Shown in pieces: positions 46,401 to 56,058 of a stretch of DNA of 64,000 nucleotides. The first letter of the stretch is position 1, and every line of letters starts with the position of its first letter. Both the position numbers and the translations under genes were made by a program. This stretch comes from Paraburkholderia phenazinium (GTDB lineage: Bacteria; Pseudomonadota; Gammaproteobacteria; Burkholderiales; Burkholderiaceae): positions 620,001-684,000 of the forward strand of contig NZ_FNCJ01000003.1 of NCBI RefSeq assembly GCF_900100735.1. The letters run 5' to 3'. The notes under the pieces are model-generated. The model saw nothing but the letters and a program-made list of their open reading frames with translations, was not told the origin of the DNA and ran no database searches.

Positions 46401-46527
46401 CGGCGCCTTCGGCCTGCCGCCGACGCGCGTCGAGGCGCTCTATGCACCGTCGACCTTCGGCGCCTTGCCGAACGCGCCGCTCGTGGTGCAGCCTGCTGCG
46501 GGCACCACGCCTGCGGCTGCGAAGTGA
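40402..46527 (+). CDS. Bacterial alpha-2-macroglobulin family protein with thioester
   Basis: 2041-residue periplasmic protease trap. A Sec signal (MRSGTLKRKWMWATVAALGLLAASSWRADA) lacks a lipobox, unlike E. coli YfhM, so it is probably soluble. MG-type beta domains follow; the thioester CLEQ is in YPYNCLEQQTSRA with Cys1542, then the alpha-alpha toroid and receptor-binding-like C-terminus. Two acidic low-complexity inserts (residues ~747-779 and ~866-889, rich in Asp, Ser, Asn) interrupt the middle domains. AGGAG precedes the ATG. pbpC overlaps the stop (GTGA); this A2M-PbpC pairing is known and suggests defence of the periplasm when peptidoglycan is breached. Confidence 0.93.
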   Translation: MRSGTLKRKWMWATVAALGLLAASSWRADAARITSVSPQGKVAQVRQVVVKFDEAMIAFGSAAAPAPAQVHCNDAAASSGQAHWVDDKTWAWDFAADLPPGLSCTVDLNDGLKSFAGHAITGPHRYAFQTGGPFVQEIHPDDGEIEENQAFVLQLNGPATDASVHDHVWCESSGLGNRIPVKKLDDTARAALLKHFRLKKDAARVLTLQCQQTLPSATKMQLVYGVGVASPSGLANDVERRFDYTVREPFAASFSCERDNAKAPCTPLRPVQVRFNAPISRADAEKLTLKGPGGTISPTFKPDDKDPETSTVEFAAPLPEHAELTIDVPGNLKDVSGRALTNADLFPLKTTTAPMPPLAKFSSGTFGIVERFAEPDMPALVPVTLRNVEADLHVAGLNAGNAQFTKLRVDADTDIRKWMRLVDRFDGYSMNRSQIDSEMPGLLQRSKHPVYVQRSPDEAADDQNKKDPEIDIRSLSLLAGQRGVETLALPKEDPKALRPFEVVGVPVTKPGFYVIELASPALGASLLGKPAPMYVRTAVLVTNLGVHFKQGRENSVVWVTSLDKGQPVPNAAIQVSDCNGALLATGKTDVHGVLNIDKALAPVKECGDASFEGYFVSARVDDPKTGADMAFVRSDWNRGIESWRFNVPTDTSIEQTVRAHTIFDRTLLRAGETVSMKHVIRVETLHGFAYPQKYPPRVTIRHLGSGQTYHLPLKWAADHSADSTFTIPVAAKLGEYSVTLDDGDPNATASDDAASGNNDGNSDAGDDSDNSGSSSASPHMSYDSGSFRVEEFRLPVFKGTIAVRDEKAHPLVAAKQAPLSLQIDYVSGGAAANLPVQVSALLKSTTPGFTDNFPDFSFTPYTPQTGDDTSASDDEDSDSQQPADDGAKLIADKEALTLDRNGSGGLTLKNLPHVDAPKRLALEATFADPNGEVQTISGGATLWPAAVVAGIKSGQWVSVGNTVPVKALAVDLQGRPRAGVALDVHGYARITTTARKRMVGGFYAYDNHTETKDLGSLCSGKSDDHGLLACDAKLRDAGNIDLVVTAKDGDGNVSTASSSVWVTREDELWFGGENTDRIDVLPEKPSYEPGETARFQVRMPFRFATALVAVEREGILETHVVQLDGKDPTVELKVNEAWGPNVYVSVLALRGRIHEVPWYSFFTWGWKAPLEWARAFWYEGRQYEAPTPLVDLSKPAFRYGMAEIKVGTAAHKLTLSVTPDAKSYTVRGKAHVKVHVQMPGGKPAPAGTQIAVAAVDEALLELMPNDSWDLLDAMLERRAYGVETSTAQMEIIGRRHFGRKAVPAGGGGGHSATRELFDTLLLWNPRVTLDANGDATLDVPLNDALTSFRIVAIAAVGPGMFGTGSTSIRSTQDLQLISGLPPLVREGDVFRAQFTLRNTTARAMKVVVTPNVPGLTLATQTVDLAADSAREIAWTVTPPDGLADTPAGALTWTVTAAEQGGPHASDALKIAQHVTAAVPVTVQQATLAQVDGTLSLPVAAPRDASTTQAGAIRGGIAVSLQSKLSDGLPGVRRWFERYPYNCLEQQTSRAIGLRDPAQWQAVVARMPVYLDRDGLANYFPPSDDSANHGSTTLSAYLLAVTDETAKLDPRFALPDDVRGKLEAGLMSFVQGKIQRDAWAPRKDLDLRKLEALEALSRYGMAQPNMLESIEIAPNQWPTSALLDYYAILSRVQGIPQREDKRAQLEQILRARLTYQGTRLTFSTEADDDLWWLMTSTEDNAARTALTFVDAPAWKDEMPRLVAGLLALQRNGAWQTTTANVWGSLAVQRFSQVFESTPVTGQTRLQLGTLDKTISWSQSAAPAANVDTSAASATPVTQTRDSHSQLLPWPAANQATASPLTLTHDGTGKPWATIESLAAVPLKTPFAAGYRITKTVTPLDPAVKGVYTRGDVVRVHLDIDAQTDMTWVVVNDPVPAGATILGSGLGRDSEAATQGENSGADADRGAWPAFIERGFDGYRAYYDYLPKGKFSVEYTVRLNNVGAFGLPPTRVEALYAPSTFGALPNAPLVVQPAAGTTPAAAK

Positions 46528-48791
46528 GGCGAAGCGTGTCGCTCGTGCTTGCCCGCATGGCCGTGTGCGTCAGCCTCGTCGGCATCTCGGCGAGCGCGTT
46601 TGCCCTGCCCTCGTTCGAGCAGGTCCACGCCCGCTGGCGCAGTTCCGACTGGGTGCTGCTCGCACGCGACGGCGAACCGCTGCAGCGCACGCGCATCGAC
46701 AACACCGAGCGGCGCGGCGACTGGGTCGCGCTCGCCGATGTCTCGCCGGCGCTGCGCGAAGCGATCGTGGTGTCGGAAGACAAACGCTTCTACGAGCATA
46801 GCGGCGTCGACTGGCGCGGCGCGGCCGGCGCCGCGTGGGCCAATCTGTGGAATACGCGTACGCGCGGCGCCTCGACCGTGACGATGCAGTTGACGGGTCT
46901 GCTCGACGACGACCCGCAACGTTCAGGACAACGTTCGATTGCGCAGAAAGCCGGTCAGGCGGTCAATGCGCTGTGGCTCGAGCGGACCTGGCGCAAGGAC
47001 CAGATCCTCGAGGCCTATCTGAATCTGGTGCCGTTTCGCGGCGAGACGATCGGCTTGTCGGCGATCTCGATGACGCTGTTCGGCAAAGCGCCCTCCGGGC
47101 TCGACGAACGCGAAGCGGCGGTCGCCGCTGCGCTGATCCGCGCACCGAACGCCCCCTACGCAAAGGTCGGCGCACGCGCCTGCCGGATTCTGCGCGATAT
47201 GCAGGCGGGCAGCCAATGCGCGAATCTCGGCGGCTTCGTGCAACTGGCATTCGCCCGTCCCGCCCCCGCTTCACTGTCGCTTGCAACCGACAACGAGTCG
47301 CTCGCGCCGCATTTCGCACGGCGCGTGGCGGCCGAGGTGCATCCGATGGCCGGCGACCGCGTCACGTCGACGCTCGACGCGAACCTGCAACGCTTCGCAC
47401 GCGACACGCTCACCCGCACCCTGCTCGAACTGAACGCGCGCGCGCATCCACGCAACGTGCAGGACGGCGCGGTCGTGGTGCTCGATAACGCGACCGGTGA
47501 GGTACGTGCCTGGGTCGGCTCGTCGGGTGCGCTATCCGGCGCCCGCGAGGTGGATGCGGTACTCGCGCTGCGCCAGGCCGGCTCGACGCTCAAGCCATTC
47601 CTGTACGCTCAGGCGCTCGACGAGCGGCGGCTCACTACGGCGTCGCTGCTCAACGACGCGCCGCTCGATCTGGCCACCGGTGGCGGCCTGTACATTCCGC
47701 AGAATTACGACAAGGACTTCAAGGGCTGGGTCAGCGTGCGCACGGCGCTCGGTTCGTCGCTGAACGTGCCGGCGGTGCGCACGCTGGTGATGGTGACGCC
47801 GCACCGCTTTGCGAAGACGCTTACCGCACTCGGATTACCGCTCACGCAAAGCGGCGACTATTACGGCTTTAGCCTCGCGCTCGGCAGCGCCGACGTCACC
47901 CTGCTCGCGCTGACCAACGCGTACCGCGCTCTCGCGAATGGCGGTGTCGCTGCGCCCACCGTGGATCTGCCGCGCCGTCCCGGCGCGCCGGCTGACGGGC
48001 AGAATAAAGCAGGAGCGAAGACAAGCCAGCGTGTCTTCAGCGCCGACGCCAGCTATATCATCACCACCGTCCTCGCGGACAACAACGCGCGCACCCGTAC
48101 CTTCGGCTTCGACAGCCCGCTCGCCACGCGCTTCTTCTCCGCCGTCAAAACCGGCACCAGCAAAGACATGCGCGATAACTGGACGATCGGCTTCACCTCC
48201 CGCTATACGGTGGGCGTGTGGGTCGGCAATGCGGACGGCACGCCAATGTGGGACGTCTCGGGTGTGACCGGCGCAGCGCCGGTGTGGGCCGCGCTCGTCG
48301 GTTATCTGCATCGGCGTTTGCCGAGCTCGCCGCCGGCCATGCCGCCCGGCGTGATCGAGACGCGTGTCACGTTTGAAAACAACGCGGAGCCCTCACGCAA
48401 CGAGTGGTTCTTGCGCGGCACCGAGACCCCGCTGGTCGGACTGGCAGCGGATGCGGACGCCGCCGCGCGCCGGGTCTCGACACGCGGCGCGGCGCAGATC
48501 GGCACGCCGACCGACGGCACGATCTTCGCGCTCGACCCCGATATTCCCGCGGCGCGCCAGCGTATTTCATTCGAGCGCGCGAGCGGCGCCTCGACGCTCA
48601 GTGCATGGCGGCTCGACGGCAAGACGCTCGGCCATGCCTCACGGGTGCCGTGGCTGCCCTGGCCTGGGCATCACCTGCTGGAACTCGTCAATGCCGATGA
48701 CAGCGTCGCCGATGCGGTGCACTTCGAAGTGCGCGGCGCGGTGGCGCGCACCGCCCAGGCACCCGGCGCATCAAAACCGCCTCCAAAATAG
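46524..48791 (+). CDS. pbpC: Penicillin-binding protein 1C
   Basis: 755 residues from a GTG overlapping the A2M stop by 4 nt. An N-terminal membrane anchor/signal (SLVLARMAVCVSLVGISASAFA) is followed by the GT51 transglycosylase (VVSEDKRFYEHSGVDWRG, GASTVTMQL, LEAYLNLVPF), the transpeptidase with SxxK in GSTLKPFL, SLN in GSSLNVPAV and KTGTSKD, and a C-terminal BiPBP_C domain (residues ~660-745). Bifunctional peptidoglycan synthase; with A2M forms the conserved pair. An open frame upstream to 45942 is antiphase of A2M. Confidence 0.93.
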   Translation: MRRSVSLVLARMAVCVSLVGISASAFALPSFEQVHARWRSSDWVLLARDGEPLQRTRIDNTERRGDWVALADVSPALREAIVVSEDKRFYEHSGVDWRGAAGAAWANLWNTRTRGASTVTMQLTGLLDDDPQRSGQRSIAQKAGQAVNALWLERTWRKDQILEAYLNLVPFRGETIGLSAISMTLFGKAPSGLDEREAAVAAALIRAPNAPYAKVGARACRILRDMQAGSQCANLGGFVQLAFARPAPASLSLATDNESLAPHFARRVAAEVHPMAGDRVTSTLDANLQRFARDTLTRTLLELNARAHPRNVQDGAVVVLDNATGEVRAWVGSSGALSGAREVDAVLALRQAGSTLKPFLYAQALDERRLTTASLLNDAPLDLATGGGLYIPQNYDKDFKGWVSVRTALGSSLNVPAVRTLVMVTPHRFAKTLTALGLPLTQSGDYYGFSLALGSADVTLLALTNAYRALANGGVAAPTVDLPRRPGAPADGQNKAGAKTSQRVFSADASYIITTVLADNNARTRTFGFDSPLATRFFSAVKTGTSKDMRDNWTIGFTSRYTVGVWVGNADGTPMWDVSGVTGAAPVWAALVGYLHRRLPSSPPAMPPGVIETRVTFENNAEPSRNEWFLRGTETPLVGLAADADAAARRVSTRGAAQIGTPTDGTIFALDPDIPAARQRISFERASGASTLSAWRLDGKTLGHASRVPWLPWPGHHLLELVNADDSVADAVHFEVRGAVARTAQAPGASKPPPK

Positions 48792-49024
48792 GCAAAAGGT
48801 TTAAATACTGTCCAAGTGATTTACTTGTCACGAATCGATCGGTATAAATCGTCGGCTTTCGTCAAAAGGGTGGGCAATTTATCCTATGCTTAAGCGCAGT
48901 CTGCCTGAGCATCGCCCTGCCGTATCGCGACACCCCTGCCGCACTACGTCCGCTGCCGCGCAACCGCGCGGCGTTTTCACCCGCCGGCGTCTGAACAGAA
49001 CGCTGGCATTCAAGAGAGACCGTC

Positions 49025-49456
49025 ATGAGCCTACTCGACACCCTCGGATCCCTGCTCGGCCAGTCGCCCGAAGGCGGCGGCAACCAGCAGGCCCTCATCA
49101 GCACCGCGCTTGAATTCGTCAACAATCAGCCGGGTGGCCTGAACGGCCTGATCCAGCAGTTCAAGGACAAAGGCGCCGGCGACATCATCAGTTCGTGGGT
49201 CGGCAACGGCGAAAATCAGCCGATTTCGGCGGATGCGCTGCATAGCGTGCTCGGCTCGGATACGGTTGCCAATCTCGCGGCCAAGGCCGGCGTGCAGCCC
49301 GACCAGGTCACGGGACTGCTGTCGCAGATCCTGCCGCACGTCGTAAATGCGGCCACGCCCAATGGCGAAGTGCCCGCCGCAGGCCAGGTGGATACCAGCA
49401 ACGTGCTCGGCGCGCTCGGCAGCCTGTCGTCGCTGTTCGGCAAGGGCAACGCGTAA
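49025..49456 (+). CDS. DUF937/YidB-family protein
   Basis: 143 residues. MSLLDTLGSLLGQSPEGGGNQQALISTALEFVNNQPGGLNGLIQQFKDKGAGDIISSWVGNGENQPISADALHSVLG is the YidB-type DUF937 domain, a small helical repeat ending in GALGSLSSLFGKG. No signal peptide. Function unknown in the family. AGAGAG precedes the start, and a terminator follows at 49508. The 233-bp gap before it has no visible feature. Confidence 0.88.
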   Translation: MSLLDTLGSLLGQSPEGGGNQQALISTALEFVNNQPGGLNGLIQQFKDKGAGDIISSWVGNGENQPISADALHSVLGSDTVANLAAKAGVQPDQVTGLLSQILPHVVNAATPNGEVPAAGQVDTSNVLGALGSLSSLFGKGNA

Positions 49457-49507
49457 CGCCGAATGTATAGACCGCGGCTGCGCCGAGTCAGGCGCGCGGC
49501 GGCAAAT

Positions 49508-49545
49508 AAAAAGGGCAACGAATCGCAAGACTCGTTGCCCTTTTT
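49508..49545. terminator. Bidirectional terminator between DUF937 gene and clpB
   Basis: AAAAAGGGCAACGA (49508-49521) pairs perfectly with TCGTTGCCCTTTTT (49532-49545), serving both convergent genes. Confidence 0.92.
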
Positions 49546-49643
49546 CATGCGTCAGTCAGACGCGGCTCAATCACTACCGCCCTGGCGAACCTGCGGAACT
49601 TGCCATACGCGCCACAGATGTAACGCGTGTCGCTCAACCCCGC

Positions 49644-52241
<2,598 letters not shown>

Positions 52242-52271
52242 CAAGAGACCTCCAATTTTCGAATATCACCA

Positions 52272-52299
52272 AAATGAGGCGTTTTTTGCGGGTTTCAAG
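52272..52299 (-). promoter_or_regulatory. Sigma-32 (heat-shock) promoter of clpB
   Basis: Minus strand: -35 CTTGAAA (52299-52293), 13-bp spacer, -10 CCTCATTT (52279-52272). The -35 is a perfect match to the sigma-32 consensus CTTGAA and the -10 is close to CCCCATNT. Confidence 0.82.
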
Positions 52300-52359
52300 C
52301 GCTTTTTTGCATCCGACAACAAGTATTTAACAATTGAGACGAACAACCGCCTGTTCCGG

Positions 52360-52860
52360 TCAATCGGCCGGCGCCGCCTCGCCGTCGCCGGGAACGGCCA
52401 GCGAGATCGGAATGATCGGCCCAATGCCGAGCAGCGCCGCCAAGGGACCTTTAGGCTCAGCCAGCTCCCCGATCGTATGCCGGTCGAGTTCGGACAGAAA
52501 TGCATGGCGTGCCACCTCCAGCACCCCCTTCAAGCGGCATTGCGACTGGATCACGCAATGCCGGTGGCTGCCGCGCTCGTCGGGAAAACAGCCCACCAGC
52601 GCGAAATCGCTTTCGGTTGCCCGCACTACCTCGCCCACCGTCAGCGAGCCCGAGTGCTCGAAGAGCCGCAGGCCGCCGTTGCGGCCGCGCACGGTTTCGA
52701 CCCAGCCGAGTTCGCCGAGCCGTTGTACGACCTTCATCAAATGGTTTTTCGAAATGCCGTATGCATCCGAGATATCCTGGATCGTCGACAAGCCTTCGCC
52801 GCGTACTGCCAGATATAGCATGACGCGTAGTGAATAATCCGTGTAGTCGGTCAGTCTCAT
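52360..52860 (-). CDS. Rrf2-family regulator, NsrR-like
   Basis: 166 residues. MRLTDYTDYSLRVMLYLAVRGEGLSTIQDISDAYGISKNHLMKVVQRLGELGWVETVRGRNGGLRL is the Rrf2 winged HTH, and three cysteines (LVGCFPDERGSHRHCVIQSQC) are spaced as the Fe-S ligands of NsrR. NsrR represses nitric-oxide stress genes until NO damages the cluster. It is divergent from a truncated haemoglobin gene, a fitting target. Assigning NsrR rather than another Rrf2 protein rests on the start sequence and cysteine pattern. Confidence 0.83.
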   Translation of the reverse strand: MRLTDYTDYSLRVMLYLAVRGEGLSTIQDISDAYGISKNHLMKVVQRLGELGWVETVRGRNGGLRLFEHSGSLTVGEVVRATESDFALVGCFPDERGSHRHCVIQSQCRLKGVLEVARHAFLSELDRHTIGELAEPKGPLAALLGIGPIIPISLAVPGDGEAAPAD

Positions 52861-53098
52861 AGTTGCACAGTCTTGAAGGGCGACGACGATCCGCTAGAAG
52901 ACCTTGTCGGCGCGAGGGTTGTCGGCCTGGCCGCGACGCCATAACATGCGGGAGTTGTGCATGTTAAATCGCGGACTTTCCGTAATCTTTCTCATTCTGA
53001 ATGGTATCGTTTGCGAGCGCGTTGTTTTTCTGATTAACGCGATTGGAACACGTATTTTCGTGAGGCCCCTCGCGTCCGAGTTTCTCCGTGGTCACCGC

Positions 53099-53659
53099 AT
53101 GAACCCAACCTTTACGCCAGCGGCTGCTGCGCCGCGACACGCCGTACCCGACGAAACCAATATCCGCGAACTCGTGTACGCGTTTTACGACCGGGTGCGT
53201 GCCGATTCACTGCTCGGTCCGGTCTTCGAGCAAACACTGGCAGGACGCTGGGACGAGCATCTGCCCAAGATGTGCACGTTCTGGGCGAGCCTCGTGCTCG
53301 GCGCGAAACAATATCGCGGTAATGTGCAACAGGCGCACCAGCCGTTGCCCGGCATCGAGCCGCAGCATTTCAGTCACTGGCTGTATCTCTTTCTCGATAC
53401 GGTGGAGTCACGCTACGAACCCGCGGCCGCGATCCGTTTCATGGAACCGGCTTTGCGCATCGCACAAAGCCTGCAATTGAGCCGCTTTGGGTGGGACTAC
53501 ACGATACCGGCGGAGCAACAGGCATTGCTGGAGCGGGTTGCGCCGCCCAAACGCGAGCGCGACGAACATGTCCGCGCACACGCTGCGGCACAACCAGCGG
53601 CAAGCACGCGCGGCGAGCCGTTTCCGGCGAAGATCATCGGGCAGTCAAGCGGGGACTGA
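53099..53659 (+). CDS. Group III truncated haemoglobin
   Basis: 186 residues from ATG 53099. ETNIRELVYAFYDRVRADSLLGPVFEQTLAGRWDEHLPKMCTFWASLVLGAKQYRGNVQQAHQPLPGIEPQHFSHWLYLFLDTV is the 2/2 globin fold with proximal His in PQHFSHWL and the conserved Trp. The C-terminal ~45 residues are a polar tail (KRERDEHVRAHAAAQPAASTRG) not usual for the group. The frame is open upstream to 52904, but a hydrophobic AT-rich leader there is probably the promoter region. Likely in NO or oxygen chemistry. Confidence 0.87.
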   Translation: MNPTFTPAAAAPRHAVPDETNIRELVYAFYDRVRADSLLGPVFEQTLAGRWDEHLPKMCTFWASLVLGAKQYRGNVQQAHQPLPGIEPQHFSHWLYLFLDTVESRYEPAAAIRFMEPALRIAQSLQLSRFGWDYTIPAEQQALLERVAPPKRERDEHVRAHAAAQPAASTRGEPFPAKIIGQSSGD

Positions 53660-53700
53660 AGCAGCGCGACGCCAGCGAACTCGGCGCGCCGCGAGACGCG

Positions 53701-54195
53701 TTATTCGGTCTTCGCGGTCTTCGCGGGCTTCGTATCGATCGGGGCAATACCCCAACGCGCGAGCGCGGCGTCATCGGTGACGCGGGCGTCGACCCAGCGC
53801 TCGCCCTGCTCGGTCTTTTCCTTCTTCCAGAACGGCGCCGCGGTTTTCAGGTAGTCCATCACGAACTCGCACGAGGCAAACGCATCGCCGCGATGCGCCG
53901 CGGTGGTCGCCACCAGTACGATCTGATCGAGCGGCAGCAGCTTGCCGACCCGGTGGATGATCAGCACCTCGATGCCCGGCCAGCGCCCACGTGCGGCCTC
54001 GACGATCGCCGCAAGCGACTTCTCCGTCATGCCCGGATAGTGCTCGAGCTCCATGGTTTCCACGGCGCTGCCGTCGTTCAGATCGCGCACCGTGCCGACA
54101 AAGCAGGCCACCGCGCCGATCTTCGGGTTTTGCGCGCGCAAGGCCGCCACTTCAGTGGTGAGGTCGAAGTCTTCTGTCTGGACGCGAACGGTCAT
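53701..54195 (-). CDS. moaE: Molybdopterin synthase catalytic subunit MoaE
   Basis: 164 residues. Converts precursor Z to molybdopterin with MoaD. Conserved blocks: GAVACFVGTVRDLNDGSAVETMELEHYPGMTEKSL, ALIHRVG-type IHRVGKLLPLDQIVLVATTAAHRGDAF and FWKKEKTEQGERWVDA with the catalytic Lys. Last gene of the moeA-moaD-moaE run. Confidence 0.96.
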   Translation of the reverse strand: MTVRVQTEDFDLTTEVAALRAQNPKIGAVACFVGTVRDLNDGSAVETMELEHYPGMTEKSLAAIVEAARGRWPGIEVLIIHRVGKLLPLDQIVLVATTAAHRGDAFASCEFVMDYLKTAAPFWKKEKTEQGERWVDARVTDDAALARWGIAPIDTKPAKTAKTE

Positions 54196-54216
54196 GGCAT
54201 CTTCCCTTATTAGCCC

Positions 54217-54474
54217 TTAGCCGCCGGTGACAGGCGGAAAGAACGCCACTTCGCAGCCGTCGGTAATGCGCGTGCCGGCGTCGGTCATCTCGTGGTTGCA
54301 GGCCATGCGCAGCGCGCGGCCCTCGGCGAGCGTCTCCGCCCAGATGCCGCCGCGCACGCGCAGCCACATCCGCACGTCGCCCACGGTGGCGACGCTGTCG
54401 GGCACCTGGACCGTCTCTTCGGCCGTACCGAGCGCTTCGCGCACGCTGGCAAAATACTTCAGATCAATCTTCAT
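54217..54474 (-). CDS. moaD: Molybdopterin synthase sulfur carrier subunit MoaD
   Basis: 85-residue ubiquitin-fold protein ending in FFPPVTGG, whose terminal Gly-Gly is adenylated and thiocarboxylated. Begins MKIDLKYFASVREALGTAEETVQVP. 21 bp upstream of moaE. Confidence 0.96.
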   Translation of the reverse strand: MKIDLKYFASVREALGTAEETVQVPDSVATVGDVRMWLRVRGGIWAETLAEGRALRMACNHEMTDAGTRITDGCEVAFFPPVTGG

Positions 54475-54501
54475 TGGGCTCGCCGCCGGATGCTACCGGC
54501 G

Positions 54502-55767
54502 TCAGTTCAACAGTTCGGAAAACGGAATAAAGCGCACGGTCTCGCCAGCGCTGATTGCGTGATTGGGTGGATTATCGATCAGGCCGTCGCCCCACACCGT
54601 CGAAGTCAGCACGGCCGAGCTCTGGTTCGGAAACAGATCGAGACCGCCCGCCGGATTGACGCGCGCGCGCAGGAATTCGTTGCGCCGGTCGGCTTTGGAT
54701 TGCGTGAAATCGGCGCGCAGCGACAGCGCGCGCGGTGTGACGGTGCGCACACCGGACAGGCGCAGTACGAACGGCCGCACGAATAGCAGGAAGGTGACGA
54801 AGCTCGACACCGGATTGCCCGGCAGGCCGATGAAGAAGGTTTCGGCCGCACCCTCAGCGCCCGCTGCACGCCGCACCGCGCCGAACGCGAGCGGCTTGCC
54901 CGGCTTCATGGCGATCTGCCACATCGACAGGCGCCCTTCCGCCTCGACGGCCGGCTTGACATGGTCTTCCTCGCCCACCGAAACGCCGCCGCAGGTGAGG
55001 ATCAGGTCGTGCGCCTGCGCGGCTTCGCGCAAGGTCTCACGGGTCGCGTCGAGCCGGTCGGCGACGATGCCGTAATCGGTCACGTCGCAGCCGAGCTTTT
55101 CGAGCAGCCCGCGCAGCGTGAAGCGATTCGAGTTGTAAATGGCGCCGGGCTTGAGCGGCTCGCCGGGCATGGTCAGCTCGTCGCCGGTGAAGAACACCGC
55201 CACCTTGACGCGCCGTACCACCGGCAGTTCCGCGCAACCGACCGATGCCGCCAGCCCCAAAGCCTGCGGGGTCAAGCGCGTACCCGCCGGCAAGATCACC
55301 GAGCCGCTGCGGATGTCCGCGCCCTGCGCCGTGATCCACTCGCCGGCCTTCGGCATATGCAGGATCGTCACCGCGTCGCCGCTGGCTTCAGTCTGCTCCT
55401 GCATGACGATCGCATCGGCGCCCGGCGGCACCGTCGCGCCGGTGAAAATGCGTGCTGCCGTGCCGGCCGCGAGCGGCTGCGGCGCGTGACCGGCCGGGAT
55501 GCGCTGCGAGACCGGCAAGCGCCGCTCGCCCTGGGTGAGGTCGGCAATCCGCACCGCGTAACCGTCCATCGCGCTGGTGTTCATCGGTGGCACGTCGAGC
55601 GGCGAAATCACGTCGGCGGCCAGCACGCGGTTCAGCGCAGCCAGGGTAGGCACCGTTTCTGTGCCGGCCACCACGGTCGCTGCGCCGAGCAGCGTGGCGA
55701 GGGCGTCGGCAGTCGAGAGCATCGGGGCGCGGGGCGCGGCAGGCGCGGATGAAATGGGCGTGGACAT
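54502..55767 (-). CDS. moeA: Molybdopterin molybdotransferase MoeA
   Basis: 421 residues from ATG 55767 (the frame is open to 55971 with basic, non-conserved sequence). Inserts molybdate into adenylated molybdopterin. Blocks: DVPPMNTSAMDGYAV, RIFTGATVPPGADAIVMQEQT, VAVFFTGDELTMPGEPLKPGAIYNSN, LILTCGGVSVGEEDHVKPAVE and FFIGLPGNPVSSFVTFLLFVRP. Followed by moaD and moaE; no moaA/moaC here. Confidence 0.95.
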   Translation of the reverse strand: MSTPISSAPAAPRAPMLSTADALATLLGAATVVAGTETVPTLAALNRVLAADVISPLDVPPMNTSAMDGYAVRIADLTQGERRLPVSQRIPAGHAPQPLAAGTAARIFTGATVPPGADAIVMQEQTEASGDAVTILHMPKAGEWITAQGADIRSGSVILPAGTRLTPQALGLAASVGCAELPVVRRVKVAVFFTGDELTMPGEPLKPGAIYNSNRFTLRGLLEKLGCDVTDYGIVADRLDATRETLREAAQAHDLILTCGGVSVGEEDHVKPAVEAEGRLSMWQIAMKPGKPLAFGAVRRAAGAEGAAETFFIGLPGNPVSSFVTFLLFVRPFVLRLSGVRTVTPRALSLRADFTQSKADRRNEFLRARVNPAGGLDLFPNQSSAVLTSTVWGDGLIDNPPNHAISAGETVRFIPFSELLN

Positions 55768-55892
55768 CGAGGGGAAGGCCCGCAGAACGGAAAAGAATAT
55801 TGTAGCGGGCTGTGGGGATAGCCGGGGTGGCCCCGCCTTATGGACAGGTTTTGCAAAGGCGCCGGGAAAGCGGGGGCCGCGCCAAAAGCACA

Positions 55893-55939
55893 ACGGCCAT
55901 GGCGGGCGTCCCTGCCAGCAGGGGCTGCACCATGGCCGT
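55893..55939 (-). terminator. Hairpin downstream of thrC
   Basis: ACGGCCATGG (55893-55902) and CCATGGCCGT (55930-55939) enclose an inner CCCTG-CCAG-CAGGG hairpin, giving a branched or extended stem about 120 nt past the thrC stop. No T-run follows. It may be the thrC transcript end or an mRNA-stabilising fold. Confidence 0.4.
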
Positions 55940-56058
55940 CGTATCAAGCGTGTCCGAACGAGCAGAGACATCGCGCCAAGCGACGCCTCGTACGGGAGGA
56001 CGCGAAGCGACCGCCAGGCCGCCTCGTTATGGTCCCGCCACCGCCCCTTGTCGGAGCG

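Noticed and set aside
52931..52965. Possible NsrR box (GTGCATGTTAAATCGC region) between the Rrf2 and globin genes
   Set aside because: Only one half resembles the known ATGYATTT half-site; the second half does not complete the dyad, so binding cannot be claimed.
52904..53098. N-terminal extension of the truncated haemoglobin back to 52904
   Set aside because: The extra ~65 residues form a hydrophobic, AT-rich segment unlike globins and would leave almost no room for the divergent promoters.
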